A stretch of DNA of 64,000 nt from Bacillota bacterium (GTDB lineage Bacteria; Bacillota; Clostridia; Oscillospirales; Ruminococcaceae): positions 1 to 64,000 of the forward strand of contig JAEZYS010000029.1 of NCBI GenBank assembly GCA_023418925.1. Reading direction: 5' to 3'. Positions 42,740 to 50,786 of this stretch are shown one piece after another; the first letter of the stretch is position 1, and every line of letters starts with the position of its first letter. The notes below the pieces were generated by a model, which saw nothing but the letters and a program-made list of their open reading frames with translations, ran no database searches and was not told where the DNA came from. Made by a program: the position numbers and the translations under genes.

Positions 42740-44611
42740 TCAGGATTCTGTTGACAGGCGGACCTGTGTTCCGTTCTCTATCGGTTTATTTGAAGTTGTG
42801 AGAATATACTCATTTCCATATAGTCCGGAAACTGCTGCCTGAATATCATCTGATGCAATTACCTGAACAGTAACCTTTTCAGCATAATACCTATTGCCAA
42901 GAGGGCTGTTCTTGGAATTGACAACATATACAAAGCTTCCGCTGCTGTCTGTTCTTACAGCACTCTTCGGTATAACACAATCATAATCCTGACTATTACC
43001 GCCAATTGATACATTTACACTCTGATTTGCGGAAACATCTCCTGTAACACTGAATGAAACAATGCTACTCTTGCCCGGGTTAGTCGGATCAGGCTTTATT
43101 GCTGATACCATAGCAGTTGCTTCACCTTCCCACATATATTCTACAGTAGCTTCATCGCCAACCTTGATTTTATTAGCCTGCTGTTTTGTTACAGTATAAT
43201 CAAAGGTATAACCCTGCTCGTTAATTTCTATTACAGCCATTTCTTTCTGTGCTTCAACAGATTGACCAGCAGAAACTGAAATGCTCTTTATTGTTCCGCC
43301 CATCTGAGCAGTTACTTTTGCGGAAGTTGCCTCTTTCTTAAGCTTTTCAACAAGCTTTTTCTGTGTTTCAATTTCCTTTTTCTTATCATCAATTTCAATC
43401 TGTGATGAACCGGAATCAACATTATATTTTGCTATCAGCTTTTCAAGTTCTCTTTCTGCAGTCTGAACCTTAGTTTCAGCTTCTTCCCTTGAAGAACCGT
43501 ATTTAGTCTTTTTCTCCTCATAGATCTTCTTACATTCATCGAGGTCATACTGCTTATCCTTGATTACGGAATTAATCTTATCTTTTTCTCCGTTAAGAAC
43601 TTCCTTTATATCCTTCTTTGCACTTTCTAGTTCATTCTTAATTGAAGTCAGAGTTGAATTTGAATTATCATAAATAGACTTTACAGAGTAGTACTGGCCT
43701 TTATATGATTCAGAAGTTGTGGAAAGAGCTTTGTCAAGAGCTTCTTTCTTGTATTTTAACTGAAGTTCCTTTGAAGCTATTGCATCCATAATTGATGAAA
43801 TTTCTTCTGGCTTAGTTGTAGCATTAAGTTTAGTATATTGCGTTGAAATATCAATCTCAATCTGCTCAATTTCCTGTCTTATTGAACTGATTGATGATTC
43901 AGTAGAGCCACTTTTCATTTTGCCTTCAACATCCTCAAGGTTCTTCTTGTTTTCATCAACCTTTTTCTGCTGTGCATCTATTCTATTCTTTATGTCTTTA
44001 AGTTTCTTGTAATTTTCAGGATCAAGATCAATATATTTATCTCCGGAAAGTACTGTTATCTGCGCATCAATATCAGCTACCTGTGATTTCAGATCATCAA
44101 TACTGCGTTCAATTTCAATAACATCATTTTGAGCAGCTTCAACTAATTTAAGATTTTCATCTATATTTTTAATATCATCAAGATCTTCCTGCTTATTTGT
44201 AATATCTATGCTATCAGATGAGTTTTCAGGATCAACACTGAGAAGCTTCTTGCGGTATTCACTCTCAAGCTTGTCAAGATTTGTCTGTGCTTCAGATAGT
44301 TCCTTACTGTCAACATCCTCAAGATAAAACAGAACATCTCCCTTGCTTACCTTATCGCCTACTTTAACAGCAATACTTTCAATTGTTCTTGTTTCACTAA
44401 GGTTTACCTTATACTCCTGTGCTGCTTTCAAAGTACCGTTAGCTCTGATTTTTTCAGTTATAGTTCCACGGTTTGTATACTGAGTTGCAACCTCAGGCAA
44501 AGACATATTCATAATAGTATTTGAAAAGAATGTAAGTATAAGCATGACTGCCAAAAAAATTATAGCAGCATTTTTTATCCATTCTCTCTTTTTTGTAATC
44601 TGTTCGTTCAT
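42740..44611 (-). CDS. HlyD/MacA-family membrane fusion (adaptor) protein
   Basis: A 623-residue adaptor. An N-terminal helix (about 14-32) anchors it. The barrel/lipoyl half at the N-side (GTLKAAQEYKVNLSETRTIE, VGDKVSKGDVLFYLEDV) is followed by a very long coiled coil (about 105-435, many Lys/Glu heptads). The matching lipoyl half (QMGGTIKSISVSAGQSVEAQ) and C-terminal beta domains (YDCVIPKSAVRTDSSGSFVY) complete it. Such proteins bridge exporters to the cell envelope. It lies 11 bases after a sugar-type import permease gene and next to a MacB-like gene. The coiled coil is longer than in most MacA proteins. Confidence 0.9.
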   Translation of the reverse strand: MNEQITKKREWIKNAAIIFLAVMLILTFFSNTIMNMSLPEVATQYTNRGTITEKIRANGTLKAAQEYKVNLSETRTIESIAVKVGDKVSKGDVLFYLEDVDSKELSEAQTNLDKLESEYRKKLLSVDPENSSDSIDITNKQEDLDDIKNIDENLKLVEAAQNDVIEIERSIDDLKSQVADIDAQITVLSGDKYIDLDPENYKKLKDIKNRIDAQQKKVDENKKNLEDVEGKMKSGSTESSISSIRQEIEQIEIDISTQYTKLNATTKPEEISSIMDAIASKELQLKYKKEALDKALSTTSESYKGQYYSVKSIYDNSNSTLTSIKNELESAKKDIKEVLNGEKDKINSVIKDKQYDLDECKKIYEEKKTKYGSSREEAETKVQTAERELEKLIAKYNVDSGSSQIEIDDKKKEIETQKKLVEKLKKEATSAKVTAQMGGTIKSISVSAGQSVEAQKEMAVIEINEQGYTFDYTVTKQQANKIKVGDEATVEYMWEGEATAMVSAIKPDPTNPGKSSIVSFSVTGDVSANQSVNVSIGGNSQDYDCVIPKSAVRTDSSGSFVYVVNSKNSPLGNRYYAEKVTVQVIASDDIQAAVSGLYGNEYILTTSNKPIENGTQVRLSTES

Positions 44612-44622
44612 GATAAATCTCC

Positions 44623-45537
44623 TTATCCTTTAATACCGCCTGAATAGGCAATTCCCTCAATAAGATAATCCTCTCCATAAAGGAAAATCAGTATTGATGG
44701 GATCATATATATAGTAGCAACTGCAAATGCAAGCCCTATTTCTCCTGAATTAATCTGTGACAGAAATACAGATAGCGGATACTTTGAACTGTCAGACAGC
44801 AATACCAGAGGTTGCTCAACCATGTTCCAGTAATCTATGAATACGAGTATTCCGACTGAATAAAGCGCACTCTTGCAGAGCGGCAGACAGATATACGCAA
44901 AAATCTGTATTTCTCCAGCACCATCAAGCTTTGCTGCTTCAATAAAGGACTCTGGTATTCTTCGCATAATCTTTGTCAGCAGGAAAACACTGAACGGAGT
45001 AAAGATTGCAGGAAGTATGATTGCCCATCTTGTATCAAGCAGATTCAGCTTATCTGAAATAAGATAGTTTGGAACAAGCGTTACCTGATACGGCATAAGC
45101 ATGAGAATTATGTATACGAAAAATATAATTTCCTTTAGCCGCCCTTTCAGCCGTGCAAACGCATATGATGCAAGTACCGCCGTTGCAAGCTGAAAAATCA
45201 CTATCGGAACTACAAGTATAACGGAGTTCCAGAATTTCAGAAGATAATCAGGACTCATAAACAAGACTGTCTTATACTGATTGAAAGACACAATGTCTGG
45301 AATAAGCTTAAGGTTAACCTGTTCTGATATGTACGCTTTCCCGCCCTTATCGTCTACTTTGAATACTATTCCATAGTTGTTGTTAATTTCGGAAGTACCC
45401 ATAAATGAGTTTGCTACTGTAAGAACTGTCGGCATGAGGAAGATAAGAGCAGATATTCCTGCAAAAAGGGTAAGGCATATCTTTATAAGCTTTTTCTTAA
45501 ATTTAATCTTTGCTGTATTATTATTTTTTGTTTCCAT
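44623..45537 (-). CDS. Carbohydrate ABC importer permease, MalG/UgpE-like
   Basis: A 304-residue permease with six membrane segments. The EAA loop is FIEAAKLDGAGEIQIFAYIC-LPL, the dock for a MalK-type ATPase. ILMLMPYQVTLVPNYLISDK and YPLSVFLSQINSGEIGLAFA are family stretches. A long extracytoplasmic loop follows the first helix. It overlaps the upstream permease stop by one base. No ATPase gene lies in the operon, so a shared MsmK-like ATPase encoded elsewhere is the likely energy source. Confidence 0.9.
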   Translation of the reverse strand: METKNNNTAKIKFKKKLIKICLTLFAGISALIFLMPTVLTVANSFMGTSEINNNYGIVFKVDDKGGKAYISEQVNLKLIPDIVSFNQYKTVLFMSPDYLLKFWNSVILVVPIVIFQLATAVLASYAFARLKGRLKEIIFFVYIILMLMPYQVTLVPNYLISDKLNLLDTRWAIILPAIFTPFSVFLLTKIMRRIPESFIEAAKLDGAGEIQIFAYICLPLCKSALYSVGILVFIDYWNMVEQPLVLLSDSSKYPLSVFLSQINSGEIGLAFAVATIYMIPSILIFLYGEDYLIEGIAYSGGIKG

Positions 45538-46424
45538 CAGCCTTCTACATCCTCACCATACTTTTTTTCCACTATAAACAAAGCTCCGATTATTACTATC
45601 ATCACAATTGCCATAAGAATTGCAGCAGATGAAAGCTTCTGATAATCCAATGATTTGAATGTATTATTCATGAAATGCTGAAGCATATAGAGCTTATCAT
45701 AAGGATAATCGCCTGTTAGCAAATATATTTCTCTGAAAACCTTGAATGAATTTATCAGTGAGAGTATACCTACAAATAAAATTGTCGGAGATAAGTAACG
45801 AAGCTTTATCTTGAAAAATTTGTACATTGCTCCTGCACCCTCAAGGGTTGCAACCTCCAATATATCATTCGGTATATTATTGAGTGCGGAAAGGAACAAA
45901 ATCATGTTGTATCCAAGGTTCTTCCATAAGAAAAGCACTATAATAACTACATAACAGTAACCTGATTTCATCCAGTCAACAGGATCAGCACCAAATAATG
46001 CAGTGAACTGATTCAATGCACCATTATAATGGAATATTACCTGCCATATAAGAACTATTGACGCTATCGGAACCATCATTGGCATAAGGAAACAAGTTCT
46101 GAACTGGCTTACAAGCGGGATTTTATAATCAAGAATCATCGCAAGTCCGAGTGAAAGAATTACAGCCAGAGGAACTGCCGTTACTGAGAATGTAAATGTA
46201 TTCAATGACGCTTTTCTGAATGCTGTATTCTTGAACAGACTTATAAAGTTGTCAAGAAAAACGAACTCACAACTTATAGGATTATCTACCATTGAGTAAA
46301 ATATGATTATCAGGAACGGTACTATAAAGAACAGCAGAACACCCGCAAGGCTTGGGGCAATACAAAGCTTTACGAATGTTTTATCCTTTTTCAGAATACC
46401 TTTTATGTTTAATTGCTTTTTCAT
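45537..46424 (-). CDS. Carbohydrate ABC importer permease, MalF/UgpA-like
   Basis: A 295-residue permease with six membrane segments. It begins with the usual cytoplasmic tail and LCIAPSLAGVLLFFIVPFLI. The EAA loop is LEVATLEGAGAMYKFFKIKL-RYLSP. It pairs with the permease that overlaps its stop by one base. It is the first gene of the five-gene operon. Leader element D precedes it, with a hairpin between a GAAGGAGA site and the ATG, so its translation is probably regulated. Confidence 0.9.
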   Translation of the reverse strand: MKKQLNIKGILKKDKTFVKLCIAPSLAGVLLFFIVPFLIIIFYSMVDNPISCEFVFLDNFISLFKNTAFRKASLNTFTFSVTAVPLAVILSLGLAMILDYKIPLVSQFRTCFLMPMMVPIASIVLIWQVIFHYNGALNQFTALFGADPVDWMKSGYCYVVIIVLFLWKNLGYNMILFLSALNNIPNDILEVATLEGAGAMYKFFKIKLRYLSPTILFVGILSLINSFKVFREIYLLTGDYPYDKLYMLQHFMNNTFKSLDYQKLSSAAILMAIVMIVIIGALFIVEKKYGEDVEG

Positions 46425-46566
46425 TTTATGTATTTACTTCCGTTAAGGAAGCAGTTCTCCTTCCATAATGTTCTGTGCGGTTCTGCGTAGCAAATTATCT
46501 GATCAATTTACAGATAAACACAAAACTCATATTCTGAAAGAAATAATTTCAAAATTTACCTTAAAA
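46425..46566 (-). promoter_or_regulatory. Structured leader element, copy D
   Basis: On the minus strand: AAGGTAAATTTTGAA with a hairpin closing at TTCAGAAT, then ATGAGTTTTGTGTTT, a perfect 7-bp hairpin (TTATCTG with CAGATAA), and CGCACAGAAC that can pair back to GTTTTGTG with one wobble. A GAAGGAGA site and a CTTCC/GGAAG hairpin (46437-46441 with 46447-46451) follow before the start codon. Confidence 0.55.
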
Positions 46567-46699
46567 CAATTTTATGTTCAGAATAATATACAAATTATAG
46601 CACTTGTAAGTATAACACAAACAAATTTTACTTTCCATAGAAATTAAAAACTGTAACTGAATATTAATATTAGCTAAAGAAAATAACATTTTACTGTAA

Positions 46700-47044
46700 C
46701 TATTTTGTAATAGTAGAAACTTTTTCTTGATTCTCAAGACCATCCCATAAACAACGGCTTAAATCCACTCTTCCGTCTTCTTTGAAAATTACACCTTCCA
46801 GTTCAAGAAGCTGCCGTTGGATATCTTTGCCCCCGAATTTAAAGGCTTCCGCTGTTTCACCGAAACGGTTCACTACTCTGTGACATGGAATATTCTCCGG
46901 GTCAGGATTGCTGTGGAGAGCAAATCCTACAACCTGTGACAATCTCCTATTGCCTATAAGATCGGCTATCATTCCATATGTTGCAACTTTGCCACGTGGT
47001 ATTTTCTTAACCATTTCATAAACCAGTTGAAATTTATTCTGCAT
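46700..47044 (-). CDS. MGMT-family alkyltransferase-like protein
   Basis: A 114-residue protein comprising only the C-terminal DNA-binding/active-site domain of O6-alkylguanine-DNA alkyltransferases. KIPRGKVATYGMIADLIGN is the wing helix, and NIPCHRVVNRFGETAEAFKF-GG carries the reactive-site Pro-Cys-His-Arg. Cys is present, unlike in ATL proteins with Trp. Small forms like this are common and may sense or repair alkyl damage. I chose ATG 47044 because family proteins begin with K-F-x-x-V-Y-x-x-V; the frame is open to a TTG at 47092. It is divergent from pduL. Confidence 0.85.
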   Translation of the reverse strand: MQNKFQLVYEMVKKIPRGKVATYGMIADLIGNRRLSQVVGFALHSNPDPENIPCHRVVNRFGETAEAFKFGGKDIQRQLLELEGVIFKEDGRVDLSRCLWDGLENQEKVSTITK

Positions 47045-47107
47045 TTCAATTTCATTCCCTTCAAATTTTATACATTCCGATTTATTATCCAATATATATT
47101 GATTTGC

Positions 47108-47135
47108 TTGACATCCTGCATAAAAGTAGTATACT
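47108..47135 (+). promoter_or_regulatory. Promoter of pduL
   Basis: TTGACA and TATACT with a 16-base gap, about 46 bases before the start codon. Confidence 0.65.
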
Positions 47136-47180
47136 ATTATTGTAACTAATATAGAACATTTATATACTGGAGGAAGAAAA

Positions 47181-47759
47181 ATGTCAAAAACTTTTATCGT
47201 TGAAACATCTGCCCGTCACGTTCATTTAACTCAGGAAGATCTTGAAACCTTGTTTGGTAAGGGCGCAAGCCTCACACATAAAAAGGATCTCTCACAGCCT
47301 GGCCAGTTTGCTTGTGAAGAAAGAGTTGAAGTTGTCGGACCTAAGAAATCACTTGCAGGAGTTTCTATTCTCGGACCTGTACGTTCTGCTACACAGATTG
47401 AACTTTCAGCTACAGATGCACGTTCAATCGGGCTTACAGCTCCTATAAGAGAAAGCGGCGATATTGCTGGTTCTGCAGGATGCAAGCTTGTTGGTCCTTG
47501 CGGAGAAGTTGAACTCAAGGAAGGCGTTATTGTTGCAAAGAGACATATCCATCTTACACCTGCTGATGCTGCTGAACTTGGTGTCAATGATAAGGAAGTT
47601 GTATACGTAAAGGTTGATACAGACGGAAGAAAGGCTATCCTCGGCGATGTTGTCTGCCGTGTATCCGATAAGTTTGCACGCGCTATGCACATTGATACTG
47701 ACGAAGCAAACGCAATCTCAGCAACACCTTCATTAACAGGCGAAGTTTTCAGAGTATAA
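47181..47759 (+). CDS. pduL: PduL-type phosphotransacylase
   Basis: A 192-residue enzyme that exchanges CoA and phosphate on acetyl or propionyl groups. The two half-domains each begin with a metal-binding His pair: ETSARHVHLTQEDLETLFG and VIVAKRHIHLTPADAAELG. RVEVVGPKKSLAGVSILGPV and RAMHIDTDEANA are standard. There is no microcompartment-targeting extension and no pdu genes nearby, so it most likely serves as the general phosphate acetyltransferase for acetate production. GGAGGAAG precedes the ATG. A terminator follows. Confidence 0.93.
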   Translation: MSKTFIVETSARHVHLTQEDLETLFGKGASLTHKKDLSQPGQFACEERVEVVGPKKSLAGVSILGPVRSATQIELSATDARSIGLTAPIRESGDIAGSAGCKLVGPCGEVELKEGVIVAKRHIHLTPADAAELGVNDKEVVYVKVDTDGRKAILGDVVCRVSDKFARAMHIDTDEANAISATPSLTGEVFRV

Positions 47760-47769
47760 TAATAAATAC

Positions 47770-47806
47770 ATAGGGCAGATACCAATTTACCTGGTGTCTG
47801 CCCTAT
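47770..47806 (+). terminator. Terminator of pduL
   Basis: Stem ATAGGGCAGA-ACC with GGT-TCTGCCCTAT, followed by TTTTAATTCTT. Confidence 0.85.
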
Positions 47807-47836
47807 TTTAATTCTTTGAAAAAATTTAATAATCAG

Positions 47837-47878
47837 CCACAGAAAAGCTTTTATGAGTTTTTACTGTGGCATTTTTTT
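47837..47878. terminator. Second hairpin between pduL and the cyclophilin gene
   Basis: A 7-bp stem (GCCACAG with CTGTGGC) around a 21-nt loop, followed by ATTTTTTT on the plus strand. It lies between the convergent genes and may be a backup terminator. Confidence 0.6.
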
Positions 47879-47886
47879 CAATATAT

Positions 47887-48666
47887 TTAGCCCTGATACT
47901 CTTCAATAGTAATTGATTCAATCTGTATCTGCTTCAAAGGCTTATCATTTTCATCTGTTTCAGCTTCACTGATTTTACGGACTACATCCATTCCCTCAAA
48001 TGTCTGACCGAATACTGTATATCCACCATCAAGAAGCGGAACTCCACCAACCTCAAGATATTTATCCTTTACGTTCTGTGGAAGATTAATGCCTGCTTCT
48101 TCGAAGGAACTGTACGTTTTGAGTGTTCCTGCTGCATCATAAGCTTGACCATAATAAACATAGTCCGAAGGGGTATTTACAATATAAAACTGACTATTAT
48201 TTGTACTTGGTCCATTGCTGTTTGCATAAGCTATTGCACCACTAAAATGATAAAGTCCAGGTATTATTCCACCATCAAAATCTCCGCCCCATGTGGAATT
48301 TCCGCCTGTTCCGTTACCCTTAGGGTCACCACCCTGGTTCATGAAATTAGGTATAATTCTGTGGAAGATAAGTTCATCATAATACTTCTTTTCAGAAAGC
48401 TGAATGAAATTATCAACTGCATTCTTTGCTGGGTCAGGAGCAGCTTCCTTTGCTTCCTCAGCAAATAGCTTAACCTTGATTTCACCGTAATCTTTAATTT
48501 TTATTACAGCTATCTTTTCACCTTTTTCAGGCATTTCAAAGTTTATAATTTCTGCATCTCCGGCAGCTGTAGTTTCTTCTGGAGCAACAGTGGAATTTCC
48601 CTTACATCCTGTAAATAATAATGCACAGGCAACTGCTGCTGTCATACATCTTATAAGTTTATTCAT
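47887..48666 (-). CDS. Cyclophilin-type peptidyl-prolyl isomerase lipoprotein
   Basis: A 259-residue exported lipoprotein. Its signal peptide ends in ACALLFTGC. After a short linker the cyclophilin fold shows LIFHRIIPNFMNQGGDPKGN, GAIAYANSNGPSTNNSQFYI and YTVFGQTFEGMDVVRKI. The catalytic Arg of FHRI and the usual Phe/Gln residues are present. It probably folds secreted proteins at the membrane. It lies 60 bases after the pyk stop on the same strand, so it may be read from the pyk message. A hairpin stands between its ribosome site and the start codon. Confidence 0.92.
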   Translation of the reverse strand: MNKLIRCMTAAVACALLFTGCKGNSTVAPEETTAAGDAEIINFEMPEKGEKIAVIKIKDYGEIKVKLFAEEAKEAAPDPAKNAVDNFIQLSEKKYYDELIFHRIIPNFMNQGGDPKGNGTGGNSTWGGDFDGGIIPGLYHFSGAIAYANSNGPSTNNSQFYIVNTPSDYVYYGQAYDAAGTLKTYSSFEEAGINLPQNVKDKYLEVGGVPLLDGGYTVFGQTFEGMDVVRKISEAETDENDKPLKQIQIESITIEEYQG

Positions 48667-48702
48667 TCTAATGTATATACTTCCTAAAAAGTATATCTCC
48701 TT
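48664..48702 (-). promoter_or_regulatory. Hairpin between ribosome site and start codon of the cyclophilin gene
   Basis: On the minus strand GAAAGGAGA is followed by a perfect 8-bp stem (ATATACTT with AAGTATAT, 6-nt loop) and then TACATTAGA-ATG. The ribosome site lies about 30 bases from the ATG unless the hairpin folds. Leader copies B and D have the same arrangement. Confidence 0.55.
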
Positions 48703-48725
48703 TCAAATGTATTCTGTTTCGTATA

Positions 48726-50150
48726 TTATTCGTTAACAATTGTAACCTTCAGCATATTGGTATTTCCGGAAACGCCAAGAGGAATTCCTGCTGTAAGAAC
48801 AACCACGTCTCCGTTCTTGACATATCCGTGTTTTTCTGCTGCACTAATTGCGCTAGCAAAAAGTTCGTCAGTATTTGATTTTTCTTCAATTACCAAAGAT
48901 TCAACACCCCATGAAAGATTCATCTGTCTGCATACAGTATCACTTGTTGTGCAGCTGATTATTGCACATGCAGGTCTGAACTTTGAAAGGTTTCTTGCTG
49001 TTGATCCTGTCTTTGTAACCGTAATAATAGCATTTATTCCAAGGTCATGTGCTGTTGTAACAGCCGCATGAGAAATAGCATTTGTAATGCTATTTCCTTT
49101 TTCAGCAGGACGTTTTGTAAGTCTTGAAATATAGTTAATATCCTTTTCAGTAGTTTCAGCAATAAGAGCCATTGCTTTTACAGCTTCTATAGGATGACTG
49201 CCGGCAGCTGTTTCACCTGAAAGCATGATTGCAGAAGTTCCATCGTAAATAGCATTTGCAACGTCTGTGATTTCAGCTCTTGTCGGACGTGAATTAGTTA
49301 TCATTGATTCAAGCATCTGTGTTGCAGTAATAACCTGCTTGCCTGCTCTGTAGCCTTTGGAAATCAGATCCTTCTGGATAGCAGGAATCTGCTCAAAAGG
49401 AATTTCAACACCCATATCTCCTCTTGCAATCATTATTCCGTCAGAAGCTTCTATAATTTCATCTATATTGTTAACGCCGTCCATATTTTCAATTTTTGCA
49501 ATAATTCTCGGTGTTGCCCAGCCAAGACTCTTGATAAATTTTCTTAGGTAATTGATATCTGCTGATGTTCTTACAAATGAAGCAGCAATAAAGTCATACC
49601 CAAGCTTAGAACCAAACTCAAGGTCTGACATATCTCTTTCAGAAAGATAAGGCATTGAGAGTTCCACTCCAGGAACATTTACTCCCTTATTATTTGAAAT
49701 TTTACCGCCATGAATTACTAAGCAGACTATTTCAGTTGCTGTAATTTTCTCAACCCTCAGCTCAATAAGTCCGTCATTAATAAGAATTGCATTTCCTACC
49801 TTAATATCATCAGGAAGTCCCTTGAATGAAATTGATGCTCTTTTTGCTGTACAAGGAATATCTTCTGTTGTCAGTGTGAATATATCACCTTCGTGAATTT
49901 CAACTGGCTTGTCGTCAACAAAACGTCCAAGTCTTATTTCAGGTCCCTTTGTATCCAGAAGAGTTGCAATAGGAAGACCAAGTTCTTCTCTGAGCCTTAC
50001 TACCTGCTCAAAACGCTTTTTATGAATCTCGTAATCTCCGTGAGAAAAGTTGAATCTGGCAACATTCATCCCTGCCTGCATTATCTCTCTCATTATATTA
50101 TCATCATCTGTTGATGGGCCAATTGTACAAACAATTTTGGTTTTTCTCAT
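48726..50150 (-). CDS. pyk: Pyruvate kinase
   Basis: A 474-residue pyruvate kinase, turning PEP and ADP into pyruvate and ATP. The N-terminus RKTKIVCTIGPSTDD, MNVARFNFSHGDYEIH, the substrate site IIAKIENMDGVNNIDEI and IMIARGDMGVEIPFEQI, and TATQMLESMITNSRPTRAE (signature) are all intact. The C-terminal domain is the normal one; there is no extra phosphohistidine domain as in some Firmicutes. The ATG follows a TTGGAGGAA site. A promoter lies about 50 bases upstream. The cyclophilin gene lies downstream. Confidence 0.97.
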   Translation of the reverse strand: MRKTKIVCTIGPSTDDDNIMREIMQAGMNVARFNFSHGDYEIHKKRFEQVVRLREELGLPIATLLDTKGPEIRLGRFVDDKPVEIHEGDIFTLTTEDIPCTAKRASISFKGLPDDIKVGNAILINDGLIELRVEKITATEIVCLVIHGGKISNNKGVNVPGVELSMPYLSERDMSDLEFGSKLGYDFIAASFVRTSADINYLRKFIKSLGWATPRIIAKIENMDGVNNIDEIIEASDGIMIARGDMGVEIPFEQIPAIQKDLISKGYRAGKQVITATQMLESMITNSRPTRAEITDVANAIYDGTSAIMLSGETAAGSHPIEAVKAMALIAETTEKDINYISRLTKRPAEKGNSITNAISHAAVTTAHDLGINAIITVTKTGSTARNLSKFRPACAIISCTTSDTVCRQMNLSWGVESLVIEEKSNTDELFASAISAAEKHGYVKNGDVVVLTAGIPLGVSGNTNMLKVTIVNE

Positions 50151-50196
50151 TTAATTTTTCCTCCAATACTTATTTCCCCATATTATCCCCATATTA

Positions 50197-50225
50197 ATTG
50201 TATATAAGTATTTTCCAAATGTCAA
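50197..50225 (-). promoter_or_regulatory. Promoter of pyk
   Basis: On the minus strand TTGACA and TACAAT with a 17-base gap, about 50 bases upstream of the start codon. Confidence 0.65.
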
Positions 50226-50342
50226 TATTACATATAGACGTTTTTTTCTCACTTTTACAATTAATTTTTTACTATTTTAATAATTGCATATTTATTTTGC
50301 CTCATTTTACATTATTTTTGGTAAATTATTTAATAAAATGCA

Positions 50343-50395
50343 TTGACAAAATTAGTACTACGTGTTATAACTGTATTATGCTAACTATAACAGTT
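50343..50395 (+). promoter_or_regulatory. Promoter and likely operator of the GntR-ABC operon
   Basis: TTGACA and TATAAC with a 17-base gap (50343-50371). An AACTGT/ACAGTT inverted repeat (50369-50374 and 50390-50395) overlaps the -10 and the start of transcription, where a YtrA-type repressor would bind. That the GntR protein itself binds here is inference. Confidence 0.6.
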
Positions 50396-50423
50396 ATTAC
50401 TGTATTTTTGAAAGGAGGATTTT

Positions 50424-50786
50424 ATGTTTAATATTGACCTTCAAAGCCGTACTCCTATTTATGAGCAACTATACAAGAAAATAGTTGAATTGATAATAAA
50501 GAATCAACTCAGGTCACATGATAAACTTCCAAGCGTAAGGGAACTTGCAAAAAATCTTGGGGTTAACCCCAATACTGTCTCAAAGGCATTTCAGATGCTT
50601 GAACGTGATAAGGTAATTTATTCCCTTGCAGGAAGAGGAAGTTTTGTTGCAGATGTAAAAGCTGACAGCATGAAAGAAAGGGCTCTTGAAGATTTTGATG
50701 TTGCAGTCACAGAGGCTGTAAACGTCGGAATTAAACCAAAAGACTTAATAGATAGGATTGGGGGATTATACAATGATAAGTCTTAA
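50424..50786 (+). CDS. GntR-family regulator, YtrA subfamily
   Basis: A 120-residue regulator. The winged helix reads RTPIYEQLYKKIVELIIKNQ, KLPSVRELAKNLGVNPNTVS-KAFQMLERD and SLAGRGSFV. The short C-terminal tail of about 45 residues is typical of the YtrA subfamily, which represses ABC transporter operons. AAAGGAGG precedes the ATG. The ATPase gene starts inside its last codons, so it is the autoregulator of this three-gene operon. Confidence 0.93.
   Translation: MFNIDLQSRTPIYEQLYKKIVELIIKNQLRSHDKLPSVRELAKNLGVNPNTVSKAFQMLERDKVIYSLAGRGSFVADVKADSMKERALEDFDVAVTEAVNVGIKPKDLIDRIGGLYNDKS

Noticed and set aside
47231..47785. 184-codon open frame antisense to pduL
   Set aside because: pduL is unmistakable on the plus strand; this is its shadow.
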